Positions 38,169-47,700 of a stretch of 64,000 nucleotides of DNA are shown here, piece by piece (the first letter of the stretch is position 1; each line of letters opens with the position of its first letter). This stretch comes from Phycisphaerae bacterium (GTDB taxonomy: Bacteria > Planctomycetota > Phycisphaerae > SM23-33): NCBI GenBank assembly GCA_030745875.1, contig JASLNT010000067.1, positions 1 through 64,000 on the forward strand. The letters are read 5' to 3'. A program made the translations under genes and the position numbers. The notes under the pieces were generated by a model. The model saw nothing but the letters and a program-made list of their open reading frames with translations. It ran no database searches and was not told the origin of the DNA.

Positions 38169-39980
38169 TCAGAAATCCGACGCTTTGCCCAATAGTCGCA
38201 GATTATCGCCCAGACGCGATTTACGATTCCGCAACATCCACAGCACCTCGAACTTACCGACCAGAGAATCGAGCTTTCCGCATAGTCTTCGCTGCTCTGC
38301 GCGACGAACGCTCCGCCCGGCGCGGATATCCCGTATCATCAACGCACGCCGACACGCAAGTAAGTCCATCTCGCCGGCCAGCTTCATCTCCTTAAGCGCG
38401 ACCCGCTCGAAACGATCCAGCCCTCTCGCCGCCCCCGCCCAAAGTCCCGGCGCCGACAATCGCTCAATGGCCTCTCTCGCCCCGTCGGGATCGATCTTCG
38501 CGACCTCGCCGTCCTTCCTCCCCGCCGGTTCGACCAGCGTGTAATACAGCCTGCATCCAACGCGATCCCGCACCGCTCCCAACTGTTCGATCCCGCTCGC
38601 CAATCGCCCGCTTGTATCGCCAAAAACGTGCTCGCAGAACCGCCGGGTAAAAGTCGCATCATCCGCTTTCGTCCCGCACCACGCGTGCGCCGCCCCGTGT
38701 GCGAGCCCATGCAGACTCACGCCCAGAAAGTTCCGATGCCCGTAGTCGCCCCAATCGGTGTTCAGCAGACCTTCAGCCCCGTACTTTCGCCCGGCTGCTG
38801 AGAAGTTCCGAACGTTGGCCATCGCATTTTGCAACCGCGTCCCGTGCGTCAACCATCCGCTCGTTCCGGGGCAGACCATAAACGGTAATCCGCTGGCCGC
38901 TATCTCCGCAGTGCGCTCAATCCGCGGTCCGCACGCCTCGTACTCCCAGTTCAGAAGCGTAATATCATCGGGCAACTCGCCCAGCAACTCCGGATACGCA
39001 AGCACGATATCGGCCCAGATATTCGCCCGCTTGCCAAGCCGCCGGACGGTCGCGATGATCTTCTCCAGAAACCGCAGATAGACCGTTCCCACGCCCAACC
39101 GCCCAACCCGCCGCTTCGAACGCCCCCGCCCAAGCTCCCAGGGCTCATCCCCGCAGATATTAAAATCGGCTGCAGCGAACAGCGGAGCCAACTCGCCCAG
39201 CATATCGCGAACCAAGGCGATCGAGCCCGGATCGCCCGGACAGAGCGTCATCCCGCCTGAGTACCCTCTAAACCCCGCCAACTCACCCAGCGACCGATAC
39301 TCTTTGATCGCGAGCACCTTCTCCATATGACCGAACGTAGCCTGCGACCCGACCAGCCTCACGTGATGTTTTTTGCAGTGAGCTTCCAACTCCCCAATGT
39401 CCGCAGCGTTGAAGGGCGAATATCCCCGCCCGATCTTCGGGTGCTTCGCAAATCGAAAAACGTTCTCAAAGTAGAGCTGCAGTTCGTTGATCTTCCACCC
39501 CGCCAGCCGCTCGACCAACGCCTTGAGCGTATCGACAGAAGGGACCTTCCCCCGCGAACAGTCCAAATACGCGCCCCGCCGCAAGAAATCGGGCCGGTCG
39601 TTGATAATGCATCCGGGGAGGCGTTGACCACAGGTCCTCACCAACTCACACAGCGTCATGACCCCGTAATAAGCTCCGGCGTCACCCCCCGCGGATATCT
39701 CGATCCCGTCAGGAGAAACGGTGATTCGATAAGCCTCCGGGCAATCACTTTTCAAATCGCGACTAATCCGCACATCGGCCCGATCAACATTTCGAACAAT
39801 CCGACAACCTGCGCCACGAGATTGTTTCAGCGTTCGCCCAAGTCGCCGAAGCGGTAAAGCGTCCACCGATACAACCGACGCCAGCACAACCTGATCGCCC
39901 CACCGAAACACCCCGCCCGTCGACCGACATCGCCGGACAGGAATAAGGAGTTTATCACAGAGGTTTAGCTTCACATCCAT
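38169..39980 (-). CDS. GH20-like beta-N-acetylhexosaminidase
   Basis: A 603-residue protein of the glycoside hydrolase 20 type, which removes terminal N-acetylhexosamines using a neighbouring acetamido group. It has an N-terminal GH20b-like region (GIEISAGGDAGAYYGVMTL), then DFLRRGAYLDCSRGKVPS, the barrel strand INELQLYFEN, and the catalytic Asp-Glu pair in NICGDEPWELG (D278, E279). There is no signal peptide, so it may act inside the cell on imported sugars. The C-terminal 100 residues are helical and Arg-rich. Confidence 0.85.
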   Translation of the reverse strand: MDVKLNLCDKLLIPVRRCRSTGGVFRWGDQVVLASVVSVDALPLRRLGRTLKQSRGAGCRIVRNVDRADVRISRDLKSDCPEAYRITVSPDGIEISAGGDAGAYYGVMTLCELVRTCGQRLPGCIINDRPDFLRRGAYLDCSRGKVPSVDTLKALVERLAGWKINELQLYFENVFRFAKHPKIGRGYSPFNAADIGELEAHCKKHHVRLVGSQATFGHMEKVLAIKEYRSLGELAGFRGYSGGMTLCPGDPGSIALVRDMLGELAPLFAAADFNICGDEPWELGRGRSKRRVGRLGVGTVYLRFLEKIIATVRRLGKRANIWADIVLAYPELLGELPDDITLLNWEYEACGPRIERTAEIAASGLPFMVCPGTSGWLTHGTRLQNAMANVRNFSAAGRKYGAEGLLNTDWGDYGHRNFLGVSLHGLAHGAAHAWCGTKADDATFTRRFCEHVFGDTSGRLASGIEQLGAVRDRVGCRLYYTLVEPAGRKDGEVAKIDPDGAREAIERLSAPGLWAGAARGLDRFERVALKEMKLAGEMDLLACRRALMIRDIRAGRSVRRAEQRRLCGKLDSLVGKFEVLWMLRNRKSRLGDNLRLLGKASDF

Positions 39981-40121
39981 AGCGTCAGGGGATCACCGTT
40001 CATACGTTTACCAATTCTGAAGACGCCCTCGCTTAGCGGCAGGGCGGCACGTCCGCCTATTCCCGACAAAGTCGGGACGCCGTACAATGCTGCACGACGA
40101 AGAAGAACTCCCGCGAGCCAT

Positions 40122-40997
40122 TTACTTACGCACCCCCGGAATTCGGTCCGCCGGTTTTGTCTCCGGGGTCTTCTTTTCCGGGCGTTTTTGCTTGAAGAGC
40201 CATTTCAGGAACACTGGTTCCGGATCGCAGCGTTTGCTGCTGAGTTGGGTCTCGCCGTTGTCGGCGCCGGTGATGAACTTACCTGAAACGCCGTGCCTGT
40301 CGCCCTTCCATTTCGTCAACTTCATGTTCCCGCCGAGCTTCTTGACCGCGTCAAACACCTTCTGGTCTTTCTCGAACGGGCAAACCCCGTCTTTGTCGCC
40401 GTGGAAGGCCCAGATCGGGATGTCTTTGATGACCGAAGCGTCTATGAACTCTTCAGTGCGCCTCAAACCGCTGCCGGCCGACGGAGCGGCCGCCGCGAAA
40501 TAGTCCGGCGCCAACTGGATCAGGATATAAGTTCCGTGCCCGCCCATTGAGTGGCCGAGAATGTATATCCTGTCGGTGTCGACGGAGGGCAGGTTCTTGA
40601 TAATGCTCCGGACGTTCTTGAGATGCGTCTTGTTCCAGAGTGTCTTCGACTGCGGAGCCAGCACATAGCACGGGTAATCGGTGCGTCTCTTCTTGTCGGC
40701 AAGTTGCTTGTTCCAGTCTTTCAGTTGTTTGCGGTTATCGTCACCCCGGCCGCCGGCGCCATGCAGCGAGACAATAACCGGATAACGCCTGGTCTTGTCG
40801 AAAGAGATCGGTTTCATGAGTCGGTAAGGCATTTTGTCGTGCGTGTTGGGCTCGTACAGTTTTATCCACTCGCTGGAAGATCGCGCCATTCCCCTTCCTC
40901 TTTTGCGCTGGCCTGGGGCGAAGTCTGTCATGCACAAACCCAAAACCAGGAGCGTTAAGATTGTCAAATTCACTGGGCGTATTGCTGATGTCTTCAT
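40122..40997 (-). CDS. Exported alpha/beta hydrolase (esterase-like)
   Basis: A protein of about 291 residues with a signal peptide (LTILTLLVLGLCMTDFA). It has the alpha/beta hydrolase fold: HGAGGRGDD (oxyanion region), the nucleophile elbow ILGHSMGGHG, the acid FHGDKDGVCPF, and a late His in GDRHGVSG. It resembles secreted feruloyl-esterase or polyhydroxybutyrate-depolymerase types. The start MKTSAIRP at 40997 has AGAGAG upstream; the exact substrate is unknown. Confidence 0.85.
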   Translation of the reverse strand: MKTSAIRPVNLTILTLLVLGLCMTDFAPGQRKRGRGMARSSSEWIKLYEPNTHDKMPYRLMKPISFDKTRRYPVIVSLHGAGGRGDDNRKQLKDWNKQLADKKRRTDYPCYVLAPQSKTLWNKTHLKNVRSIIKNLPSVDTDRIYILGHSMGGHGTYILIQLAPDYFAAAAPSAGSGLRRTEEFIDASVIKDIPIWAFHGDKDGVCPFEKDQKVFDAVKKLGGNMKLTKWKGDRHGVSGKFITGADNGETQLSSKRCDPEPVFLKWLFKQKRPEKKTPETKPADRIPGVRK

Positions 40998-41139
40998 GTT
41001 CTGCTCTCTCTTGGTTTGGTCTGATGTTTCTGTCATCTCTTATTGGGAGTTTCCCATAGGTATAACGAGTATACCGCCTCGGCGGCCAGCATGAGAATGG
41101 AAAGAAGAGAAAATGGCGGTGTCGGGAGTTGGAAAGGCT

Positions 41140-41167
41140 TTGACGGTGTCGGCGGAGATGATAAAAT
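41140..41167 (+). promoter_or_regulatory. Sigma-70-like promoter for the gene at 41237
   Basis: TTGACG (41140-41145) and TAAAAT (41162-41167) separated by 16 bases. The expected start near 41174 gives a leader of about 60 bases. Confidence 0.55.
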
Positions 41168-41236
41168 CGTCTCGAACCGCCGGGATGATCGCGGTCGAAA
41201 CTCCGTGCGGACACTCTCAGCTTTGAGGAGAAACTC

Positions 41237-42703
41237 ATGCGAAAAGCAGTCATTATCGTGTTGTCAGCTCTAGTCAGCCTCGGTTTCGCCAGCAAACTCG
41301 TCGCGGAAGTCCGGAATCCGCAGGCTGGCGGCGCCATATGCGACAGGAAGTTCGACGTCCTTTCACAGAAGGACCGGAGCAAGCTCGGCGCCTACAGTAT
41401 CAAGGCGGTCGGCAGCAAAGATAAGAAGCGGATCGTGATCACCGAAACCATGACGTTAAGTGTGCGGGGTAAGACATTTGCGTATAAATCCACTCTCGTC
41501 TGCGCCGACAAGGACGGCGTATCGCCGTTGGAAGGGAGCGTGGAAACCAGGCTGGGCGACAAGATCTGCATGACCGGGACCGTTAAGTTTTCGCCAACGG
41601 GGAGGACTTTCGATTATGAATGCACCGGCCGCCTGAACGCGAAAACCGGGCAGGCTCTGAATCCCGCGAAGAAATATGACAAAAAGGGCAGAGCGGCTCC
41701 GGCGGGCATGCTTGTTTTTCAGTCTGCCGTCCCTTCGATCGGCCCTCGAATTCTACCGGCGGAGGGCGAACTGGAGGATATCGTACTCGTTGAGTTCCCC
41801 GACGACGTGGCGGCGCCGGAAATCATCAACTTCAAAACGGGCAATCGCCTGGTCAGGTCAAAGCCCGACGCCGGAGGCGGATACGAGATTCAACTCTTCG
41901 GGCCACGGTCAAAGAACACCATCGCAAGCTATCGCTTCGATAAGAACAACCAGGTTGTTTCGATGGAGCTGTTCGGGAAGTTCTCGCTGCGCCCGGTCGC
42001 CAAAGCCAAAGGCAAAGATGCGATCGAGGTCACCGTCACGCCGGGCAAGCCTTATCTGCTGGCCGACAAGAGCACAAAACTCCTGATCAAGAAGGAGACC
42101 CTATACGAAAACCGCAAGCGCCTCGGCGTGCCGCAATTGACGCACAAAGATATGACTCTGGATATCGCTCCCAATACGGTGATCGCAAGCGGCGGATGGG
42201 TGTTTCATCTGAGCACGCCGCACGATTACAAGTTCGGGCATGTGCGGGAATCGGATATGATTTTTACGGTTGTCGACTCGTGCAAATTCTCAGTTCGCAG
42301 CGAAAAGGCAAAGCCTCCTGTTGTCGAGTTGAAGAAGCTCCAGGGGAGCTTGAATTTCGCGTGCGACAACCGACAGTCCAGCCAACTCAAGAACATCAGC
42401 GGTGCGGGGAAACATTTTATTGGCCTCAGGGTGGGTCGCACGGAAATCTACCGGCGACATCCGTCCAAAGTGCTCGGGACGGGCATGGACGTGCTTGTGG
42501 TGAATAACTTCGGGGCGAAGAGAATACGCCTTGAGTACATGCAAAAGAAGGTTGTAACGATCGGCCCGGAGACGATTACGATCGAGTCGTTCAACTTCAA
42601 ATACGCGACAAAGTCAGTGGAGATCAAGGTGTCGGCGGCATCCAAAACCGCCAAGGCGAAAGCTCTCATCGTCGAGTACAGCGATGTGACTCGAAAGGAA
42701 TAA
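41237..42703 (+). CDS. Exported protein, unknown function
   Basis: A 488-residue protein with a signal peptide (VIIVLSALVSLGFASKLVA). The rest is predicted beta-rich with many Lys and Gly residues and scattered cysteines. No known domain was recognised. GAGGAG lies seven bases before the ATG. It has its own promoter and is convergent with the PEP-CTERM-like gene at 42717. Confidence 0.75.
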   Translation: MRKAVIIVLSALVSLGFASKLVAEVRNPQAGGAICDRKFDVLSQKDRSKLGAYSIKAVGSKDKKRIVITETMTLSVRGKTFAYKSTLVCADKDGVSPLEGSVETRLGDKICMTGTVKFSPTGRTFDYECTGRLNAKTGQALNPAKKYDKKGRAAPAGMLVFQSAVPSIGPRILPAEGELEDIVLVEFPDDVAAPEIINFKTGNRLVRSKPDAGGGYEIQLFGPRSKNTIASYRFDKNNQVVSMELFGKFSLRPVAKAKGKDAIEVTVTPGKPYLLADKSTKLLIKKETLYENRKRLGVPQLTHKDMTLDIAPNTVIASGGWVFHLSTPHDYKFGHVRESDMIFTVVDSCKFSVRSEKAKPPVVELKKLQGSLNFACDNRQSSQLKNISGAGKHFIGLRVGRTEIYRRHPSKVLGTGMDVLVVNNFGAKRIRLEYMQKKVVTIGPETITIESFNFKYATKSVEIKVSAASKTAKAKALIVEYSDVTRKE

Positions 42704-42716
42704 GCCCACTCACTAT

Positions 42717-43343
42717 TCAGCCGGCAGCCCGGCGTCTGCGCTTCAGCAGTGCGACTGCACACGGCGCCAGGATCAGGATCGCCGACGGAGTCGGTGTGTA
42801 CTGTATATCGTCGATGTACAAATAGGCGGGAACTGTGCCGCCGGGGCTCTCAACCCACGACATCCAGAATCGGACAGTCCCGCTGCCGTTTGAGAGGAAA
42901 GTGTACGTGTATGCCTGCCAGGTCGTCACATTACCTCCGCTCCAGTACGTGGCTTCCTGGAGCATGTCCAGATGCAGCCAGCCCGGATCACTGTCGTCTA
43001 CGGAAATGGCGCCGACTTTCTTCTGGCCCATAGACGTCTGCTGAAGCCCCTCGAAGGCCCATTTGAACGTCAGCGTGTCGTCTTTGGACCAGGTGATATC
43101 CTGGTAGAACGAAGAATACGCCGGAAGCTTGGCGAAATAGTCGCCTTCGTAGGCGTCTGTGATAATACCGTGCGATTCAACAACCTGTATTCCGCCGAAC
43201 CAACTGCTGGAATAAATATCCTGATCCGTCGTCCAGGATGTAAAATCTCCGGATTCAAGTCCGCCATTAAGAAGGTCAGCCGACACCGGCTGGGCGATGG
43301 TTAGAAGTACGACAACCAGTAAACAAGGGATTGAGAATTTCAT
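42717..43343 (-). CDS. Small PEP-CTERM-like exported protein
   Basis: A 208-residue protein with a signal peptide (CLLVVVLLTIAQPVSA) and a beta-sandwich-like body beginning LLNGGLESGDFTSW, as in carbohydrate-binding or choice-of-anchor domains. The C-terminus TPTPSAILILAPCAVALLK followed by RRRR looks like a PEP-CTERM sorting tag in which TPTPS replaces PEP. It is probably anchored or sorted by an exosortase encoded elsewhere. Confidence 0.75.
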   Translation of the reverse strand: MKFSIPCLLVVVLLTIAQPVSADLLNGGLESGDFTSWTTDQDIYSSSWFGGIQVVESHGIITDAYEGDYFAKLPAYSSFYQDITWSKDDTLTFKWAFEGLQQTSMGQKKVGAISVDDSDPGWLHLDMLQEATYWSGGNVTTWQAYTYTFLSNGSGTVRFWMSWVESPGGTVPAYLYIDDIQYTPTPSAILILAPCAVALLKRRRRAAG

Positions 43344-43617
43344 TGCTCTTTTCCTTAATTAAACTGCCCCGGATACTACGCTTCCGGACCGCATGGAACG
43401 TGCGCCAGCACAAAACTGATAACTGCAAACGCTCCTGCCTCATGTTAGATTCAACCCGTTCGTCCGGCTCAGGACGGTCAGGCCGGGTCGAAATCCCGCC
43501 CCGCTCCATATAGAGCGGGCATACTATAGGAATGTACCATAGAACCCCGATATCACAAAGCACATTATCAGATTATCCCATCGCCATATGCTGAGAAACC
43601 AGAAGATTGGCGTCGGG
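43344..43617. other. Intergenic stretch before the macroglobulin gene end
   Basis: No gene seen. It holds a small hairpin CCCGCTC-catata-GAGCGGG at 43500-43519 without a T-tract. It must contain the promoter of the minus-strand PEP-CTERM-like gene, but no strong match was found. Confidence 0.4.
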
Positions 43618-44730
43618 CTATTCTATGATGGTTATCAGACCGCTGTCCGATATCGCTTCTATGAACGGGGAGTACATCGCTTCTCCGGCTGTTGGCAGCA
43701 CTCTAAACGTGCCGGGCTGCTCGCAGCGGAGCTTGTAGCTGATCGATCGCTTGCCCTCAGGCATCCAGGACGCGAAGAAGACCACTCGCGTATCCCGCAG
43801 CTCCATGTTCGCATACGTCCCCCCGCCGTACGTTCCGCCGCTTCTGAGACGGTGCGGTTCGCAGCCGGAAGGCTTGGGATCTTCGAACATCATGTATTCG
43901 AAGTTGTGGTCGCACGTGATGTTCAGACGCACTTCGATCAATTCTCCGCTGGCGATCTCGTCGCCGAACTTCATTTCAGTCTTCTTGTATCGCGTATCGG
44001 GGAACTTCTCACTTACGTACTTGCCGCTCTTCCAGACGCGTCGCGTATTGGTGAACTTCTCTCGTGTGAGCTTGAAGTATTTTCGCTCTATAGCGAGTTG
44101 ATTACCACCGCCCTTGATGCGATTGGCGGTGTCGACGTAACGCAGGTGGGCGCCCCAGTAAAGGGCTCCGGAACCCTTGCGGGTGATCTTAACGGTATGC
44201 TTGCCGGGGGCAAGAGCCTCCGCGTCCAGAACGATACGGTCGTCGAAGGTGAACACGTTTTTACGCGTGACGCGAACGGTGCGGCTGATCTGCCCATCCA
44301 CGGTAATCTCGTACGTCTGATCGCAGTCGAGTTCTCCGGTCTGCTTGGCGTAACGAGCCAAGGCCAGCACCGCCATAGCAGTACTCTTGGTGTTGCGCCA
44401 ATACAGTCCGCGTCGGCTTCGGACCAGATAGTTCACCGCCAGAGGCACGTATTTGCTTTTGGGGTTGACGGTGAGCATCGCCTGGAGCACCCATGCGGTG
44501 GACTCGTCGGCTCCGTGGTACCAGTACCACCATCCGCTGGCTCGGCCCCAATGCGCGTCGTTGTGTTTGGCGTTGAAGTTTGCGGTGTTGTCGAAGTTCT
44601 CGATGACTATCCTTGCTTCCTTCTTTCGCCCGGCCGCGTGCAGCGCCATCGCCAGATACGCCCTGCCGCGTGCAGCGCCATCGCCAGATACGCCCTGCCG
44701 TAGTCGGTAAGCTGATCGCGAGCCTCCCAA
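43618..44730 (-). CDS. Displaced C-terminal part of the alpha-2-macroglobulin (frameshifted)
   Basis: This frame carries about 350 residues that continue the macroglobulin at 44607-49454: the end of the thioester-domain helices (HAAGRKKEARIVIENF, ADESTAWVLQAML, TAMAVLALARYAKQTGELD) and the receptor-binding-type end (VLPTAGEAMYSPFIEA). It has no credible start of its own; the first ATG lies in shifted sequence. The shift comes from the 32-base duplication at 44635-44698. Removing one copy joins both frames into 1934 residues with an intact open frame. Confidence 0.8.
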   Translation of the reverse strand: MGGSRSAYRLRQGVSGDGAARGRAYLAMALHAAGRKKEARIVIENFDNTANFNAKHNDAHWGRASGWWYWYHGADESTAWVLQAMLTVNPKSKYVPLAVNYLVRSRRGLYWRNTKSTAMAVLALARYAKQTGELDCDQTYEITVDGQISRTVRVTRKNVFTFDDRIVLDAEALAPGKHTVKITRKGSGALYWGAHLRYVDTANRIKGGGNQLAIERKYFKLTREKFTNTRRVWKSGKYVSEKFPDTRYKKTEMKFGDEIASGELIEVRLNITCDHNFEYMMFEDPKPSGCEPHRLRSGGTYGGGTYANMELRDTRVVFFASWMPEGKRSISYKLRCEQPGTFRVLPTAGEAMYSPFIEAISDSGLITIIE

Positions 44731-47700
44731 ATCCTGTCGAGATGCTCGGCGAGAGCTTTCTGCTTCATCGCATCGGGTTTAATCCGCCCGATAACGAATA
44801 GCGAATAGATTCGTGAATTGTCATTGTCGAGGTGGCGATACCACCACGAGGCCTTCCCGTCAACCAGCTTTGGTCTTCCAGCCTGCCTGATCAGGTACGC
44901 CACGCCGCGGTCGATCATCCCACCGTCAATCTTCACATCACACGCCCGGGCGGTGGTAAGTCCGTACAGGACGTACGCAGTCATGTACCCGTTGCCGCTG
45001 TCATGGCGCCACCATCCCCAACTGCCGTCTCCATGCTGGAAGCTCTTGAGGCGTTTCACACCTGCCGAGATCATCTTCGTGATTTCGGCGCTGGAGTAGA
45101 CCGGGCTGCGACCCATGCGCTGGCGGATGAATCTGTATCGAGCAGCCAGTTTCGGATCCTTTGCCGATTCACTGTCGACAAACTTGCGAATCTCGTCGAG
45201 GTTCACTCCGGAATCCTGCAGCGTCTTCTTCATGACCACCAGCGGGAGGAAGCGGCTCATCGTTTGCTCGACACAGCCGTACGGATACGCTGCAAGATAC
45301 GGCAGGGAATCCATAGCCACCGCCGCAATAGACGGATTCAGCGTGACGGTAAGCGATTGCGAACCGGGCTTGATCGCCTTGGGAACGTTCACCACGAACT
45401 GCCTTGACTGGGTGGAGTCAGCCTTGGGCTTCTTTCCGCGCAGCGCGCCCGCGTTTGAAACGATCTTTCCGGCGCCCCAGGGAACGATAGGCTTGGTCAG
45501 TTGGATCGCATCAGACTCTCGCACGCCGCGTGCGCGAGCGGTCATCACAACGTCGCCCGGCGACCGGGCGGTGGTCTTGAAATCGATACGCACTTCGCCT
45601 GCCGCCGGAACGTTTACCTTAAGGCCTTGTCCTGAAGCATAGTCGATCCACTTTCCGTTGACCTTGGCCTTACGAAGTTTCAGCCCGCCCTTCACCGCCA
45701 AATCAACGGTGAGATCCTGAGCCTGTTTGAAGTAGTTGTGTGCTATAACGGTGACGTACGAATGGTCGCCCTCGGTGAAGAATCGCCCGCTCTCGAGTCT
45801 GCAGATGATCCGTTTGGCTGTAATAATATCGGCGCGAGCCTGGCCGACGCGGGTTTCTTTGTCTATGGCGATCGCGTGGAGCGCGAATGTCGTGAGTTGG
45901 TCGGGCATGGATACGCTGACTTTGGCCCGTCCGTCTGCATCGGTGGTCACCATTCCCGTCCAGAGCACCGTGTCGCGGAACTTGCTGCGAACGATGGTCT
46001 CGGCGAGTTTGGCCTGCCCGCCGGAGGCGCCCTTTCCGTCAGCGAGGTCCTTGCTTTTGGACCGCGCCATGACCTTCGCCGGCATGATGGCGGCGGCCTC
46101 ATCGACCGCGGGGCTGGGCGCACCGGGGCTTCTATAGCGACCTCCATACCCATAGTAGTTTCTCCAGGGCGTAAGGTATCCCGGTCCGTGATAACTGTTG
46201 CTGGTCGAGACACGCTGATATCGTGAAAACCCGTAGAAGTCTTTCTCGATGGCCTGGCGGAATTCGGGTTGGATATAGTAGACGCTGGAGTCAACCAGCA
46301 TCAGGGCGACCTGCCCGGAAATTGGTTTCTTGGTGTGCATGTCCGTGATCTTCACCTTCAACGTAGTCTTCTCACGGGGTTGATAGGTGTTGTCCTTGCC
46401 GCCTCCCATAGAGCCCTTCTCGGCTTGGACTTCGACCTTCAGGAACCGATGCGTCGGGGGCACGATGATCTTCTTGACGTCCGATAGGATCTTGTTGTCG
46501 CGGATTTGCGTGGCGGTCAGGAAGAAGTTGGGGCTGTGAGAGTCGTTTATGGGGATCGACACGAGTTTGGAATTCTTCTCGACGAAAATTACGCGATGAA
46601 AGATCAGCCCGTCAGCCTCTCCGGTGAGCAGTACGCGAGTGTTGGGCTTGTTTGTGTTTATGAGCACCTTAAGGGTCTCGTCGACCTCGTATTGATCTTT
46701 TGCGGGCACGATTTGCAGTTCGTTGTACGCGTAATGGGCTTCCGCCCCGGTCTTGGATGCGATCCAGAGAGTGCACGCGCCCTCTACAGGTTTGACGTTG
46801 TCGTTTGCGACGAGCTGTCGAACAACGACCTTGATATTGCCGGTCACGTCCGGGATAAATCGCACCGAGCCCCGACCAGTTTTTCCGATATCGAGGGGCT
46901 TGTCGTAGAGCTTCTGGGCGAGTTTTTCCTCAAACTTACCGTCAGGCTTCCTCACGCGCTGGATGCGCCAGGCCTGAACGTTGAACTTGCCCGCTACAGG
47001 CTGCTTGTTTGGGTTCTCGGTCTTGATGTTGATCTCTACGCTGTCTCCGGGCCCATAGACGCTCAGAGCGGGCTTGGGGTAGATAAAGAATGGCGAGTGA
47101 GTGACCTTGACCTCCCCGCCGCCCTTGATTACTCGGCGAGAGGAGTCGGTGACAGTCGTCGCGACGGTGAATTTCAGGTCGAGGGCTTCGTGACCTTTGA
47201 ATGGCGAGGCCTTGACTATTACAAACGCCTCGCCGCGAGCGTCGGTCTTCACCGTGCCCGAAGTTACAGCTTCGTTGAATCGCGGATACCACCAAGGGCG
47301 GTAGTGTCGATAGCGTCCGTAGCGGTACGGTCCCCCGAAACCATGGTAAACGCTGTCGTAGTACCACCTCCACGGCCGGGGCCACTGGAAGCGATGACGA
47401 TAGTCCTGTTTGCGAATTTCGTATTTAACCTCCGCATCCGGGACTGGCTGACCGTAATAGTATTTGGCTGCGATTTTGATCTTCATCTCGTCGCCCACGC
47501 GATAGTCCGGCTTCGCGGCGGTGACGGTCACCTTGAATTCGGGTTTCTTGTACTCCTCAACGCGGAAGCGATTACCCGGGCAATAGGAGTTCGTGTATGA
47601 CCCGCCTCCGATATTGACCTGTATCGTATAAACGCCCAAAGGCGGTTCGTCCTTAAGCTTAAGGTCGCCTTCAACACTTCCAAACTCGTCGGTTACCAGG